Below are positions 20,972-31,839 of a stretch of 64,000 nt of DNA, piece after piece. The position numbers and the translations under genes were made by a program. The number at the start of each line of letters is the position of its first letter. Position 1 is the stretch's first letter. The stretch covers positions 1 to 64,000 of the forward strand of contig CAMXCT020001871.1 in the NCBI GenBank assembly GCA_947184155.2. The letters run 5' to 3'. The DNA is from Cladocopium goreaui. Lineage: Eukaryota; Sar; Dinophyceae; Suessiales; Symbiodiniaceae. Under the pieces are notes generated by a model. It saw only the letters and a program-made list of their open reading frames with translations. It was not told the origin of the DNA and searched no databases.

Positions 20972-21506
20972 GTGCGGAAAAAGAGACGACTGGAACTGGA
21001 ACTGAAGTTGGTCACTGGTTGGGTTTGTTTCAGATGGATTTTCAATGTTCAAACTGGGACAAATTGGACCATGACTGGTTGTTGAAGATGGATTGTTTGA
21101 TGTGAAACACATGGGAAAAATCCATGAACATCCACCATTAGGGGAATCTTTTTTGGGAAGATGTTTTTTTTTTCAATGTTTGGATCCCTTTAACAATTAG
21201 CAAATCCATAAAACTGTTTTGCGGAAACATATGGACGATTTAGCCATCTCTCTGGAAATGACGCTGAAATTGCTGGGTTTTTCACCAGCGTTTGATGTTG
21301 GAAGTTCCGCTCAACATAACCTGGCGAAATGGCGAAACATGCTGCGAGTAGCACCTGTTGTTCCGTTACTTTAAGCACTTATCGATGGGGTTTTGTAAAT
21401 GCTGTATTCCCCACTAAATGGCAATTTAAAAATGGCAAAGTGATGATAGCACTGGATTTTTTTGAGTACACCATTTTCAGACAAACACAATTATAGAATG
21501 TTACAG

Positions 21507-21575
21507 ACTCTATTTTCGGATACAGTGAATGAGTTGGAGGGGCGAAGAACTACTTGCGAAGCACTGGTTCGCAAT
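21507..21575 (+). CDS. Coiled-coil gene exon (69 nt)
   Basis: GTTACAG| acceptor and AAT|GTTAGA donor. 23 codons, phase 0, TLFSDTVNELEGRRTTCEAL ending VRN. The frame stays open for another seven codons (VRQETDQ) if the donor is not used. Confidence 0.6.
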
Positions 21576-21785
21576 GTTAGACAAGAAACAGACCAGTCGT
21601 TTTTACATAGCAAAGAGTCCACCGTTACCCCTTTTTCTTTCTTGTGTTGCTTGAAATAGCAACACCATTTTTGTGGCAGAATTTTGTTGGTTTTTTTTCC
21701 AGTTGGGATCCCAGAACTTGACGGGATGAAGGATAGGGGAGCCACATCAGTCCAGATTTTTTTGAAGAGAAACTCAGAAATTTTC

Positions 21786-21910
21786 TACCCTCTGGTGAAC
21801 TGTTCCAGTTTGGAAAAATGGAAAATGGCCATGGGTCATAGGAAAATCATCTACTTTCATAGGTCATTTGCATTCATTTTCCATAGCTATCTTTAGAGTA
21901 CCAGAGGCTA
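21786..21910. mobile_element. Family A element, diverged
   Basis: TACCCTCTGGTGAACTG left end and AGTACCAGAGGCTA right end. Confidence 0.7.
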
Positions 21911-21935
21911 AATATCAGGGACTGCCATGATGTGG

Positions 21936-22040
21936 TACCCTCTGGTAATTTAACATAGCTATGGAACATCACCATTTTTAATGGGAAAATCCACTATAAA
22001 TGGCCATTTTCAATAGCTATTTTGACATAACCAGAGAGTA
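21936..22040. mobile_element. Family A MITE-like element
   Basis: TACCCTCTGGTAATTTAAC to GACATAACCAGAGAGTA. It lies 25 bp after the previous copy, in the same orientation. Confidence 0.85.
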
Positions 22041-22091
22041 TATTTCTGAAATCGGAGAACATCGGGCTAGACCGGCCCCCAAAATCTCCAG

Positions 22092-22133
22092 GAGCAGCTT
22101 GCAGCGGAGCGAGCAAGAAACCAGCAGCTTGAG
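22092..22133 (+). CDS. Coiled-coil gene micro-exon (42 nt)
   Basis: ATCTCCAG|GAG acceptor. EQLAAERARNQQLE. The next bases GCGCGG fit a GC-type donor. Reading on gives a Pro/Arg-rich tail that meets TGA. Phase 0. Confidence 0.65.
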
Positions 22134-22199
22134 GCGCGGGCCCGCGGGCCCCGGCAATCCCATGGTCTCCCCGAAACGCCTGGGGCTTCCTGATCCCAG

Positions 22200-22252
22200 G
22201 TGGGGCTCACAGAGGCTCGGCGTGTCCAGGAGGCACGGGGGCCGGGGCTCAG
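22200..22252 (+). CDS. Coiled-coil gene micro-exon, boundaries uncertain
   Basis: ATCCCAG|GTG acceptor. VGLTEARRVQEARGPGL. The end is drawn before a GA-type donor (CAG|GATGGG) and is uncertain. Confidence 0.4.
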
Positions 22253-22282
22253 GATGGGTCGCCGTGGGCTGTTGTTTTTCAG

Positions 22283-22309
22283 CGGAGGGTTTTCGACCAC
22301 GAGCAGATG
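22283..22309 (+). CDS. Coiled-coil gene micro-exon (27 nt)
   Basis: TTGTTTTTCAG| acceptor and ATG|GTGGAT donor enclose only nine codons, RRVFDHEQM, phase 0. If real it is the smallest exon in the window. Confidence 0.45.
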
Positions 22310-22718
22310 GTGGATTTATGGGATTTCATGGGAGTTCACGGGATTTCATGTTACGTGGATTTAATCATCACCAAGAATTTGGTTTACATGGATCTGTGAA
22401 TGGATGATTTTTGCCTTGAATTTATGGCAATATTCGTGGGGAAAACCATGATGAAGCATCAAATTACTGGAGAAACGATATTTTCAGACAGACCCATATG
22501 GGGAGTTCACGATGAAAAAGAGGGATAAAAACGATGCAGGATTGTTTTTCATGGTTTCATTTTTAAAATTTTCATAGGGGATCTCTTTGCCGACCCGGAA
22601 AAGTTTTTCCAGAGTTTACAAGTGTGTAAGATCACGGGAACATAGATGATTTTCATGATTTCCCATTGTTGTTCTATAGATTTTCTAAGACTAGTCTTAG
22701 GATTTTGTGATGTTCATC

Positions 22719-22812
22719 TACCCTCTGGCAAACTAACGCAGCTATTGAAAATGGCCATATAAAAAGTTGATTTACCCATTAAAGATTCTGATGTTCCATA
22801 GTTTTTTGTAGT
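22719..22812. mobile_element. Left part of a family A element
   Basis: TACCCTCTGGCAAACTAACG to CCATAGTTTTTTGTAG. The right terminal repeat is absent. Confidence 0.65.
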
Positions 22813-22890
22813 GTAATCATCAAACATATTCAAAAATCATCAAACAAATATCAACCATCAAAAAAAATTCAACCATCATCAACCATCATT

Positions 22891-23000
22891 TACCCTCTGG
22901 TAATTTAATGTAGCTATTGAAAATGGTGATTTATAGTGGATTTTCCCATTACTAGCATGGTGGATCTTTCCAGTTCGCTATGTTAAATTACCAGAGGGTA
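22891..23000. mobile_element. Family A MITE-like element
   Basis: TACCCTCTGGTAATTTAATG to GTTAAATTACCAGAGGGTA. Followed directly by the TTAATCACCA / CCTATGG arrays, as at 4047-4262. Confidence 0.9.
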
Positions 23001-23090
23001 TCACCATCATTAATCACCATTAATCACCATTAAATCACCATTATAAATCACCATTTTCCTATGGTTTTCCTATGGATTTTCCAATCCCAT
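23001..23090. repeat. TTAATCACCA array then CCTATGG units
   Basis: Five ATTAATCACC-type units, then two CCTATGG units and TTTTCCAATCCCATC. An exon begins 70 bp later. Almost the same order as 4151-4280. Confidence 0.8.
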
Positions 23091-23160
23091 CAACCATCAT
23101 TTATCAACTGCTCCATTGGATTTTCCATGGGGATTTCGTCTTCAAAAACTGGGGCCCCAG

Positions 23161-23251
23161 ACCTCGGGAGTTTCTCGAGGAGCAGCTGAAGCGTTTGCAG
23201 CTGCTCGGTGAAGAAGCTGCCGAGGCGGATGCGGAGCTCCGGAAGAAATGA
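23161..23251 (+). CDS. Coiled-coil gene exon (about 90 nt)
   Basis: GGCCCCAG|A acceptor. PREFLEEQLKRLQLLGEEA then AEADAELRKK, strongly helical. The frame meets TGA at 23249-23251. Because similar exons follow, I suspect a GA-type donor (AAAT|GATGGG), but a true stop is possible. Confidence 0.7.
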
Positions 23252-23262
23252 TGGGTCCCTTA

Positions 23263-23375
23263 ACCATAGGAAAACCATAGGAAAACCATAGGAACACCAT
23301 AGGAAAACCATAGGAAAACCATAGGAAAACCATAGGAAAACCATAGGAAAACCATAGGAACACCATAGGAAAACC
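23263..23375. repeat. CCATAGGAAAA array, about ten units
   Basis: Longest array in the window, starting 12 bp after the 23161 exon. In the minus strand it reads as a repetitive Met-Val-Phe-Leu-Trp frame, which is not a gene. Confidence 0.95.
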
Positions 23376-23437
23376 TATATATAGCCTATAGCTATAATCC
23401 ATTTATAGAAGGTCTGGTTATTTCGCTGGTCAATCTT

Positions 23438-23521
23438 GGATGGGTAGAAACTAATCCTGAATAGTCTTTTGGTATGGGATGATCTATGTTCACCAGCTCA
23501 GAATTTGTCATTTTTTGCAGG
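23438..23521. repeat. Family D element
   Basis: GGATGGGTAGAAACTAATCC, AATAGTCTTTTGGTATGGGA, TTCACCAGCTCAGAA, ending TCATTTTTTGCAGG. No exon is recognised directly after it. Confidence 0.85.
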
Positions 23522-24233
23522 TTAGCTAAGATTGGCCATGAATAAATGGAGGAAACAACATGAAAAAACATGGAAGTTAATGGGATTTACAATAGGATTA
23601 TACTGGGATTATAATGGGATTATAATGGGAAAATATAGGACTCCATCCACTAGCGATGGAGGATTTGCGTTTTTTTTTTTGTTGGGAATATCAAACACTC
23701 AATGGCTTGGATTCTTGTTCAAATATATCGACTATGTACTGATTTAATGGGAAAACCATATAGGAACATCCAAGAGCAATGGAGATTTTCAATGGGATTT
23801 TTTCATGGGTTAGTGGATAATTAATGGAATATTCGTGGGATAATGGAAGATGAATGGGATTGTCACCCAACATTTCTTTGGATTTGCTGAGTAAATTTCT
23901 TTTTTATTTGCCCACGAGGAAATCCATTACTTGGGGAATCTATAAGAACGACTTTTTTTTGGTAAGCAAATCCAAGTGGTGCCCCAGTTCGTTAACGATG
24001 TTGGCGAGCATAACTCGTCATAGATCCAATTTCACCGTAGGGTTTATGATAGATATATCATACGTATATATATATATATATCGAACTGTTAATGACAGTT
24101 CCAAACTAATTCCCATTCTTATCCCATCACACTTCTAGTATTATTTATATTTATTTATCATCCCATTGTACAATCCATGCAAAAAGCCCATGAAATCCCT
24201 ATTGAGTCCCAAGCCATGGCTGAAAACCTCCAG
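23522..24233 (+). other. Intron stretch
   Basis: Repeated GGGATTATAATGGGA words (23578-23640) and a TA run at 24062-24081. Otherwise unique sequence. No fold-back family recognised. Confidence 0.5.
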
Positions 24234-24310
24234 GCGGCTGGCTTGAAGCAGCGCGTACTGTCGTTGGAAAGCTGCCAGCATACCATGGGCGAGTGCCTCA
24301 AGGACCGCCC
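24234..24310 (+). CDS. Coiled-coil gene exon
   Basis: AACCTCCAG|GCG acceptor. AAGLKQRVLSLESCQHTMGE continuing CLKDRP. Ends at CCC|GTGGTG, or at AAG|GACCGC (69 nt, phase 0) if a GA donor is used. The frame is also open upstream of the acceptor for about 18 codons. Confidence 0.6.
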
Positions 24311-24772
24311 GTGGTGTCGTGGAAACGCCACGTGGCCAAAATGGCTGGATTTTGCTGGGATTTTTGGGGATTTCGTTGGTGATTCTAGAGAAAAAACATG
24401 AAACACCTGTGCTTTGGGGTTGATGAAATTTAGAGTAACGGAGCAACGTTGACATCGAGATTCTTCTTGGATTTTGGTGAGCCATGAAAATTTCCTGAGA
24501 AATAGAGTGATTTCCCTAGAAATGAATCCTTTGGTGGATGATCTTCCACAAAACTTGGATCTGGAGAACTATAAAAATGGCTGGCTGTTGGGGAGAGTTT
24601 CAGGTCCAGCCAGTCTAGCCCAAAATCAACATCCACTGGTTGAGAAAACCCATGCTTCCGGAGATTTTTCGGAAGCCATTTTCAAAGATTCGAGAACATC
24701 AACATTTTTCAACCAGAGAAGCACCTAGGACCTAGTTGAGTATCCCGTGTTTCCCCATTTTCGGAGCTCCAG

Positions 24773-24829
24773 GAATATCAAGAAAGAGCGCGGGAGGCGA
24801 AGGAGGAGGAGCAGCACGCCAAGGACCAG
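24773..24829 (+). CDS. Coiled-coil gene exon (57 nt)
   Basis: CTCCAG|GAA acceptor (or CGGAG| six bases earlier) and CAG|GTGCCC donor. EYQERAREAKEEEQHAKDQ, phase 0. Very acidic and basic helix. Confidence 0.75.
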
Positions 24830-25198
24830 GTGCCCAGATTGGATGGTTATCAATTATCAATGCATTTTCATAGGGATTTCAATGGGGTTTTCCATTTTCA
24901 TGGGGGATCCCCAATAGCTGGTTGCCCCCATGACTCAGCTTCGAGGGATGCGAACTCCGTGGCTTTCCGATTTTTTGCCAACAAAACCAAGCCGGTGACC
25001 ACCCAAAATTATGGAATCCTGAAGGCGAATCTCCGCTAAGATGTCGTTTTTCTGGCTTAGATCTGCATGTTTCAAGACTATTTTGGTGTTTTATGTCCCC
25101 TGTCAATCCCATTTGTCAACATTTTCAGTCACATTTTTCATCATTTTTCCATATCTCAACAATCATTATTCTTAAATCCATCTATATATCTATATATC

Positions 25199-25272
25199 TA
25201 CCTACCTACCTACCTACCTATCTACCTACCTACCTACCTATCTATCTATCTACCTATCTATCTACCTACCTA
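25199..25272. repeat. Tetranucleotide repeat CTAC / CTAT
   Basis: About 18 units of CTAC or CTAT in an ordered mixture. Confidence 0.95.
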
Positions 25273-25314
25273 GATATCAATCCCATGGTTTTCTCGTTGT
25301 TTCCCCTACTCCAG

Positions 25315-25380
25315 GACTTCCCGCCAGGTCAGGAGATTAGCCGAGACCCTGGCGTTGGAGAGGCGAAGCAGGAACTGAAG
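25315..25380 (+). CDS. Coiled-coil gene exon (66 nt)
   Basis: TACTCCAG|GAC acceptor and AAG|GTGCGG donor. Phase 0 reading DFPPGQEISRDPGVGEAKQE plus LK. A shifted frame reads RRLAETLALERRS and is more helix-like but needs a GA donor. Frame therefore uncertain. An array of CTAGGAAAT/CCATAGGAAA units follows. Confidence 0.55.
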
Positions 25381-25387
25381 GTGCGGG

Positions 25388-25470
25388 GCCATGGGAAATC
25401 CCTAGGAAATCCACAGGAAATCCCTAGGAAAACCAGAAAACCATAGGAAATCCCTAGGAAAACCATTGGA
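25388..25470. repeat. Degenerate CCATAGGAAAA array
   Basis: Mixed CCATGGGAAAT, CCTAGGAAAT and CCATAGGAAA units starting a few bases after an exon donor. Confidence 0.75.
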
Positions 25471-25596
25471 ACATGGGAAAAAACCTGGATTTCATGGGGA
25501 AAAACTCTATGGGAAAGGCTTAGGAACATGGTGATTCAATGATGATTGACCCACGAAGAAGCAAGGTAGACTCTAACCCAGTGGGAAGCATCATAA

Positions 25597-25708
25597 TACC
25601 CTCTGGTAAACGTTTACATAACTATGAAAAATCCACCCATTTTTAATGGGAAAACTCACTATTTCTATGGCCATTTTCAATAGCAAACGGTTAGTTTACC
25701 AGAGGGTA
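25597..25708. mobile_element. Family A MITE-like element
   Basis: TACCCTCTGGTAAACG to GGTTAGTTTACCAGAGGGTA, full copy. Confidence 0.9.
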
Positions 25709-25927
25709 CTATTTTTTGCATTACTATGATTATCCCATGACTCATCGAAATATTAAGCCTACTTTTTTTTGCGGGCACGAATCGGACCCGTGGTATATAT
25801 AATCCATATACAACCCATATTTTATCCCATAGATAAGTGGGGATATTCCATTCCAACTGGGGTTGTCAGGAGAGACATGGATTGAATGGGGCTATCATGG
25901 GATTATCATGGGATTATCATGCAATGT

Positions 25928-26041
25928 GGTGCCCCCTAGTTATAAATTGGTTTATAAACCCCACTAACTTTATAGTTATATCACCTATAAACCATAGTTA
26001 TTGGACTTATAAACCAACTTAGCTATCTAGGAGGCACCACC
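25928..26041. repeat. Fold-back element, family G
   Basis: GGTGCCCCCTAGTTATAAATTGG and GGTTTATAAACC pair with TATAAACCAACTTAGCTA and TAGGAGGCACCACC. A relative lies at 52880-53005. Confidence 0.8.
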
Positions 26042-26425
26042 TTGTGGGATTATCATATATAATTGTGGGATTTGTGATTTAAATGGGATTGCAATGTGAT
26101 TTTAATGGGATTTTTGCACATGATTTAACCATCAAGAATAATGGGATAACCAACGATTTGATGGGATGAAAAACATGGGGACATGAATGGTGATATAACC
26201 AACATTAACCAACTGTATAATTCCAATTTTGGGATCTCTGAACATGTTTAGTATGTCCCCAATTCTGGCTATGAACACTTGGATTTGCTGCAGATGATTT
26301 TTTATTTTCTAAATGGAACATCCACTACTGAATCATCATAGGGAATAGTCTTGATTGTTTGATATTGAATCATCATCGGGAATATTCTTGATTCTTTGGG
26401 CTTCCAAGGTAGCAAATCCAAGTTT
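26042..26425. other. Unassigned stretch
   Basis: AT-rich with short GGGATT and AATCATCATCGGGAAT words repeated. No exon recognised. Confidence 0.4.
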
Positions 26426-26542
26426 TACCCTCTGGTAAACTAACGTCACTATGGAAAATCACCATGCTTTTTCAATGGGTAAATCCACTATTTCGACTGG
26501 GCATTTTCAAGTTCGCTTTTTGTATGTTTACCAGGCCGGGTA
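26426..26542. mobile_element. Family A element with CCGGG-type right end
   Basis: TACCCTCTGGTAAACTAACG left end, but the right end is TTTACCAGGCCGGGTA. So it carries one terminal repeat of each of two subfamilies. Confidence 0.8.
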
Positions 26543-26731
26543 ATATGGAGCATGATGATTCACCCGTGGATTTGGGATCAGGGTAGCCATCAATTTTCGA
26601 CTGGGTCCAGTTCGCCATGACCCTTTCGACTCGATGGTGGTTCACCAGCCAAGAGATTTGTAGAGCTGGTGGGGGATGATGGAAGCCAACAAAATGTGGG
26701 ATTGAAGAAATAAATAATGGATACTGGGATA

Positions 26732-26834
26732 CAGGTTGGTGGTTTAGAAGTTTTTTTTTTTCCATTCAGTTGGGAATAGTAACCCCAACTGACGAACTCA
26801 TATTTTTCAGAGGGCTCGGTCAACCACCAACCAG
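26732..26834. mobile_element. Family B fold-back element
   Basis: CAGGTTGGTGGTTTAG to CAACCACCAACCAGG, with CATATTTTTCAGAGGGCTCGG inside. Confidence 0.85.
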
Positions 26835-27554
26835 GATATCAATGGGATATGTTGATAAACTGGGATGAGGAAGGATTTATGTAAATGATTTAAGCATCAG
26901 AAATTAGGGCTTTGAACAATAGCATACAAGGGTTTGAACCATCAAATGTATTGGTAAGTCAATTATAAACAGGTATAGTAACTCACCAATATATCATTGT
27001 ATTTTCTTTCTAGTGGAGACTTTACTTCCAAATGTCCAAGGTTCTTGGAAATCTGTCCAAATTTTCATAAGGGGTGTTCAATCCATAACTGGTTTTTACA
27101 ATCCATAATATTTTTCTACAATCCAGAATTAAAATACAATGTCCAAACCGTCCAAACCTCAATATAAATATATAATCCAAAGGAGGGTTATAATCTGGGG
27201 TTGTTACCATGTACCAGTCATTTCTCCACTCATTTCTTCATCCATCTCCGCGATAGGTCTTCGATAGCGACCTGACGCGAGGTAACGATTGTTTACGTGG
27301 CTATGGCTCAAACTGATGAAAGAACCTGATGAAATTTGCATGGTTAAACACGGAAAAATGTCAATGTCGAGGATTCCATTTTGACATATTTGAGCTGTAG
27401 CCAAGTGTCGGTTGGATTTGCCCACCGATTTGATTTTAGGTTTCCATTTGAAAGCTGAAAATGCATTTCCTGGAACTGTCGTGGAGCAAGGGTTGTGGGT
27501 CCACATCCCTTGAGGATGGATTGTCAGCAGTGACACCACCATTTCTTCCTGCAG
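26835..27554. other. Unassigned stretch
   Basis: Short open frames on both strands (27205-27290 is GC-richer). No family A-D element and no exon I can defend. Confidence 0.35.
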
Positions 27555-27722
27555 TTCCAGCCTGAAATTCGGCCAGATGCCAAAGAGGCCTTTTGTGGAG
27601 AAGTGTTTGGCCTCCGGCGCGATGCCGGAAATTCGGAATTCGCAAAGATTCGCGGCTGCTACTGTTGTTTGATTGTTGTTGCTGTCGCATGTTCCACGAA
27701 AGATTTGTGGAACATGTGGTAG
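27555..27722 (+). CDS. Exon, unknown protein
   Basis: TTCTTCCTGCAG| acceptor opens 55 codons to TAG: FQPEIRPDAKEAFCGEVFGL then RRDAGNSEFAKIRGC and a Cys/Val-rich tail. The first about 32 codons look like a genuine exon, and the tail may be intron. No domain recognised. It is on the same strand as the exons on both sides. Confidence 0.5.
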   Translation, partial: FQPEIRPDAKEAFCGEVFGLRRDAGNSEFAKIRGCYCCLIVVAVACSTKDLWNMW

Positions 27723-28201
27723 CGATGCACATCAGCTGGTGTGGTCAAGTGATTTGAGCCAAAAAGAGCGGAATTGGGGCGCGGGTTTGGCATGCGAAAA
27801 TTCACGAAATGGGGCAGACTGGGTGAAGGGAAACTTTGCAGTTTTTTTTTTTAATGTTCGAGGATAAACAATGATTTACACCTTTTTTTTTTCAAGCCAT
27901 TGAACATTCGGATTTCCTCAGGGGCACCCTTAGAATCTGATGCTACCAGAAGTGGATACTGGCAGGATACTGCGGGAAATCATTGGTCAATCGTGGCGAA
28001 TGATAGGTGGGTATATGGGGATGGGTCATGGCACCCTGGTACCTTTTGTTCACCCCAAGTCATAGCTGGGTTAAAATGGATGTGAATAACCCACTCAAAA
28101 TGTATCTATAGGTATTGACCCATACCCATATATTGTTGTTGTGTGCGATCAATGGGACAATGAACTAATTGCTTTTGCCAGGACTGTATGATACTGTATA
28201 G

Positions 28202-28320
28202 TACCCTCTGGTTATTAAACATAGCCATGGAAAATGGCCCATTTATAGATGGTTTACATGGGTTTACCTATTAATAGCATGGTGATTTTCCATGGCTATG
28301 TTAGTCATAACCAGATGGTA
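28202..28320. mobile_element. Family A MITE-like element
   Basis: TACCCTCTGGTTATTAAAC to GTCATAACCAGATGGTA. Confidence 0.9.
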
Positions 28321-30020
28321 TGTTTTTTTTCAGGAATCCAAGTTTAGCCAGCTTAGCCAGTTTATCGAAGTCTTATTGGTGAAATGAAGTGCAATCAACT
28401 CATATCAACATAATCAACTCCCCATGGGTTTTTGGTGGATTTTGGTGGCGATGATCGCCAATTGGCTCCAAGTTCAGAGAAAAGTTTGAGCCAAGGCCTA
28501 CCAGTGAATTGTACTCCGGTGAACACATGTTGCCATATGGAGAAACTGAGCATTCTTCCAGCATTTGATCCATTTTGTGATTCAGATTTTCACAGCCATG
28601 TGAACCATGCGAGTTGCAGACACTAGTTGACACAGCCAGTTTTGGGTTCTAGTTTGATTGGAAGGGTGCCTTTTGCCCCACAGAAAAGGATGAAAAGGGA
28701 GAGTTTGTGCTCTTCTTTAGATTTGTTGGGGCTACGCATGGATTTCCTTCCCACTGGCTCCCACTGTTTCAATCGTTTCAAGTTTTTTTGGGATGGCCCA
28801 TCCGTTGATTTGACGATTTCTGAAGTCTTGACCGAGCGCCATGGGTGCCCAAGTGAGTGAAAATTGCTGCGTCACTCGACGGGATTTCTCATGTAGGTGG
28901 AAGATCTATGACAATTCCCAGTTATATATGAATTATATGATATATATATATATAGCTTATATTTCAATGGATTATTAAGCACTTACGAATCCGGACAGCA
29001 CGTCCGACCTGATGGGCTGCACTCCAGGTTGGGCCTTAAAAAATGACCAACGCCTTAAATGTCACCAACCACCGGTGATGACGATTACATCATTCCCGGT
29101 TGTTTGGCAACGATCAAATGTTGTTTGGGGTGGGCCAAGAAAGGTGGTACCTGTCAACATGGCGAAGGTTTGACAGCACAGCTGACAGATCAAAGGTGAG
29201 GTGTGACATTGGGCCCCCAAGATAGAATGAAGTTGGTGTATAACATGTTACAACAAATGCAGTAACTATCAATATATATATATATAACTCGGATTTTACA
29301 GCGAACATATCTATATTGAAATTGGGTTAAACAACCAACAAACACAAACTGCCGGGCCTAACAAATTGTAGTTGTCCGACCAGGCGCACACACACACAGA
29401 CACATCAGGTGGCCAAGAGGCCATGAAGCAGGATGATTTCTTGGATTAAGCATATCTTATCTTGGATTATCCAGTCGACTTTAGTGGCTTGGAATATCTT
29501 GAGAACAACTCAAAATTCCTGACAGTTCAAGTGAACTAGTAACTAGAGATAACTAGGGAAAACATCCGAGATGGACGCCAGTTCGGAAATTTATATGCTG
29601 ATCATGTGGCACTGTGACCAGACCTCTAGTTGTGAAAATTTGCAGCGCGCGTGAAAACCGCGCGCAAACGAGGCCCCGTTACAGCGCTTGATTGGATTGC
29701 TCCACTCACTCTCGGCTGCATGCCGCGAACGTTCAGTAGGGGATGAAATCTGTCAAGTCCAGTAAGTTTCTGCAGCTATTTCTGGTGGATACATCGTTAC
29801 TGTAGATGGTCACATAAACCAACCTATCACTGGGGGAAACTGGGGGCCCCCCATCTATGGCTCTATGGTCCAATAGGGATTTTCCATCGACCCGTTGGTA
29901 ACGGATCATCGTACAGAACGGTTCCATCGACATCCAAACCCGACCAGTCCTGAGAAATCGACTTTTTGAACGACAAGTGAAACATGGTGTTTCACCAGGT
30001 TTCTACGTTCTGACCGTCTA
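28321..30020. other. 1.7-kb repeat-poor stretch without a firm gene
   Basis: 28390-28860 is open in more than one plus frame (for example GLPVNCTPVNTCCHMEKL and, from 28627, SSLIGRVPFAPQKRMKRE) but no splice pair or family decides it. Contains a small TA run (28936-28955), CACACACA (29388-29399) and a GCGCGCGTGAAAACCGCGCGC palindrome at 29645. Confidence 0.3.
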
Positions 30021-30126
30021 ACCCTCTGGTTATGTCAAAATAACTATGGAAAATCACCATTTATAGTGGATTTTCCCATTGAAAATGGTGATTTTCCAAA
30101 GTTATGTAAACGTTTACCAGAGGGTA
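30021..30126. mobile_element. Family A MITE-like element
   Basis: ACCCTCTGGTTATGTC to GTAAACGTTTACCAGAGGGTA. The base before ACCC is A rather than T. Confidence 0.85.
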
Positions 30127-30892
30127 ACCCACTTAATTGGATGTTGCCAGACTTAGCGAAGTGGCTTGGTGGGGTATATCCCAATAGACCCCAGCTTTTT
30201 TCAGGGGACAAAAGCCATTTACTCAGCAAAGCCCATGCCATAAACCTACACTGGGGATGTTTTGAATACCACCATGGTGATTTTCAGGATGAATGATGAC
30301 ATTGGGTGACAAATCACATTAAGCACTTTAGAAACCACATCTCATCCCCAAGCTTGGCAACCTTGGATGGGTAGTTTTTATATACGGAAAACCAACAGAC
30401 CAGCAAAAGATGACGTTTTCTTTTTTTTGGACTATAAAAGATTGACCATGATTATCATTGAGAATTCAAGTTGAATTAATATGATCAATGTGGGAAGCCA
30501 ATGCCATAAACTTACCATGGGCAAACCTACCATGGGGACCACACCAAAAAGCCCGGGAAACCAACCCCGCCAAGGGTCCACGAGAAAAGGACAGCGTAGG
30601 GGGCCCCTTGGGGCGGTGGCCGGGGTCCAACGATGTTTTTCAGTTTGTTCATGGTGTTTCAACCTGGGTCTACTTGGACATGGTTTGTTCAACCTCAAAA
30701 AAAGTGGGAATTTCATGGGATATTCGTGGGATAATGATTCGGATAATGGGGATAAAACAGGACATAGAACCAACTATTGTCCAATTTGGGTGTGTCTGAA
30801 ACTGGGGTATAGCCCCAAAAGGGAACTTTGTGATAAACCATCACATTTGGGCGGACAGTTTTTTTTCGGACATTCTCAGTATGAAATACTGT

Positions 30893-31007
30893 CTAATTGG
30901 TGGTTCGGAACATTTTTTATGACTTTCCATTCAATTGGGAATTTCATACTCCCAACTGACTTTCACTCCATCATTTTTCAGAGGGGTAGGTTGAAACCAC
31001 CAACCAG
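30893..31007. mobile_element. Family B fold-back element
   Basis: CTAATTGGTGGTTCGGAAC to GAAACCACCAACCAG, with ATCATTTTTCAGAGGGGTAGG inside. Confidence 0.85.
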
Positions 31008-31042
31008 TCATAGTTATATTCCATAGATGGGATAACCTCATA

Positions 31043-31098
31043 GATAATCCCAAGTGACGAAATTTTCAGAGGGGTAGGTTGGTCAACCACCAGCCAGA
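31043..31098. mobile_element. Right half of a family B element
   Basis: ATCCCAAGTGACGAAATTTTC, AGAGGGGTAGG, then CAACCACCAGCCAG. Confidence 0.65.
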
Positions 31099-31163
31099 CA
31101 TAGATAACATATACATATCTACAATCTAATATGATCTATATCTACTATATATATATATATATA

Positions 31164-31226
31164 TATTGGGAATAATCATCCCAAGTGACTTTCATATTTT
31201 TCAAGTTGGTTAAAACCACCAATTGG
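31164..31226. mobile_element. Right half of a family B element
   Basis: TATTGGGAATAATCATCCCA through CATATTTTTCAAG to AAACCACCAATTGG. Third family B piece within 350 bp. Confidence 0.6.
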
Positions 31227-31301
31227 TACCCCGTGTGATTTTTGCACCAGGGGCCCAGGGGCTGGGATTTGCACCCTAAGTCGGTGAAGTTTGTTGCAGG
31301 A

Positions 31302-31431
31302 TAGCCTCTGGTTAACAGTTTGCGAACTGGAAACTCACAATTTTTATAGGTAAATCATCGAAGTAAATGGGCCATTTTCCATTGTTCATCCATTTTAACC
31401 ATCGCTTTTTGTATGTTTACCAGGCCGGGTA
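31302..31431. mobile_element. Family A element with CCGGG-type right end
   Basis: TAGCCTCTGGTTAACAG left end and GTTTACCAGGCCGGGTA right end. The interior is diverged. Confidence 0.7.
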
Positions 31432-31606
31432 TTTGGATAGGCCTTGATTGAAGTTGACTGAAGCTGTAGATTCCTAGCTTTGCCAGCTGGCTTCGGCTTC
31501 TCCAACATCTTCACCAACCATCTTCAAAGGTTCCGAAGATTTTCCACAGAAAAACTGGTCAGTTCATGGTTTAAAAAATAGGGTTGTGTCATAAACACTC
31601 CTTAAA

Positions 31607-31701
31607 TCAATGGCCTAAATTTCAGGGAATATCCCCAGAAAATATGGCCAGAAATATGGTACTAACGTACCTCCAATTTAGGAGCCTGAAATTCCCATTG
31701 A
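31607..31701. mobile_element. Internally deleted family C element
   Basis: TCAATGGCC end, GGGAATATCCCCAGAAAATATG, GTACCTCCAATTTAGG, ATTCCCATTGA. Most of the left arm is missing. Confidence 0.7.
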
Positions 31702-31839
31702 TTAAATGGGTGTTTCTGAAAATTGGAGTACCTCTCTTAACCATTGCGGCATATTGAAACATGACCATAATCGCTACTCTTAGTATTGGAATATCATCCA
31801 AGTGAATATGGTCACAGTCAATAAACCATAATAAAGCCA

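Noticed and set aside
23090..23402. Minus-strand frames of repeated Met-Val-Phe-Leu-Trp-Phe-Ser-Tyr-Gly-Phe-Pro
   Set aside because: They are translations of the CCATAGGAAAA array, with no independent coding signal.
28390..28860. Possible exon cluster in a repeat-poor stretch
   Set aside because: Open in more than one plus frame with no deciding splice pair or recognised motif. Left as unassigned.
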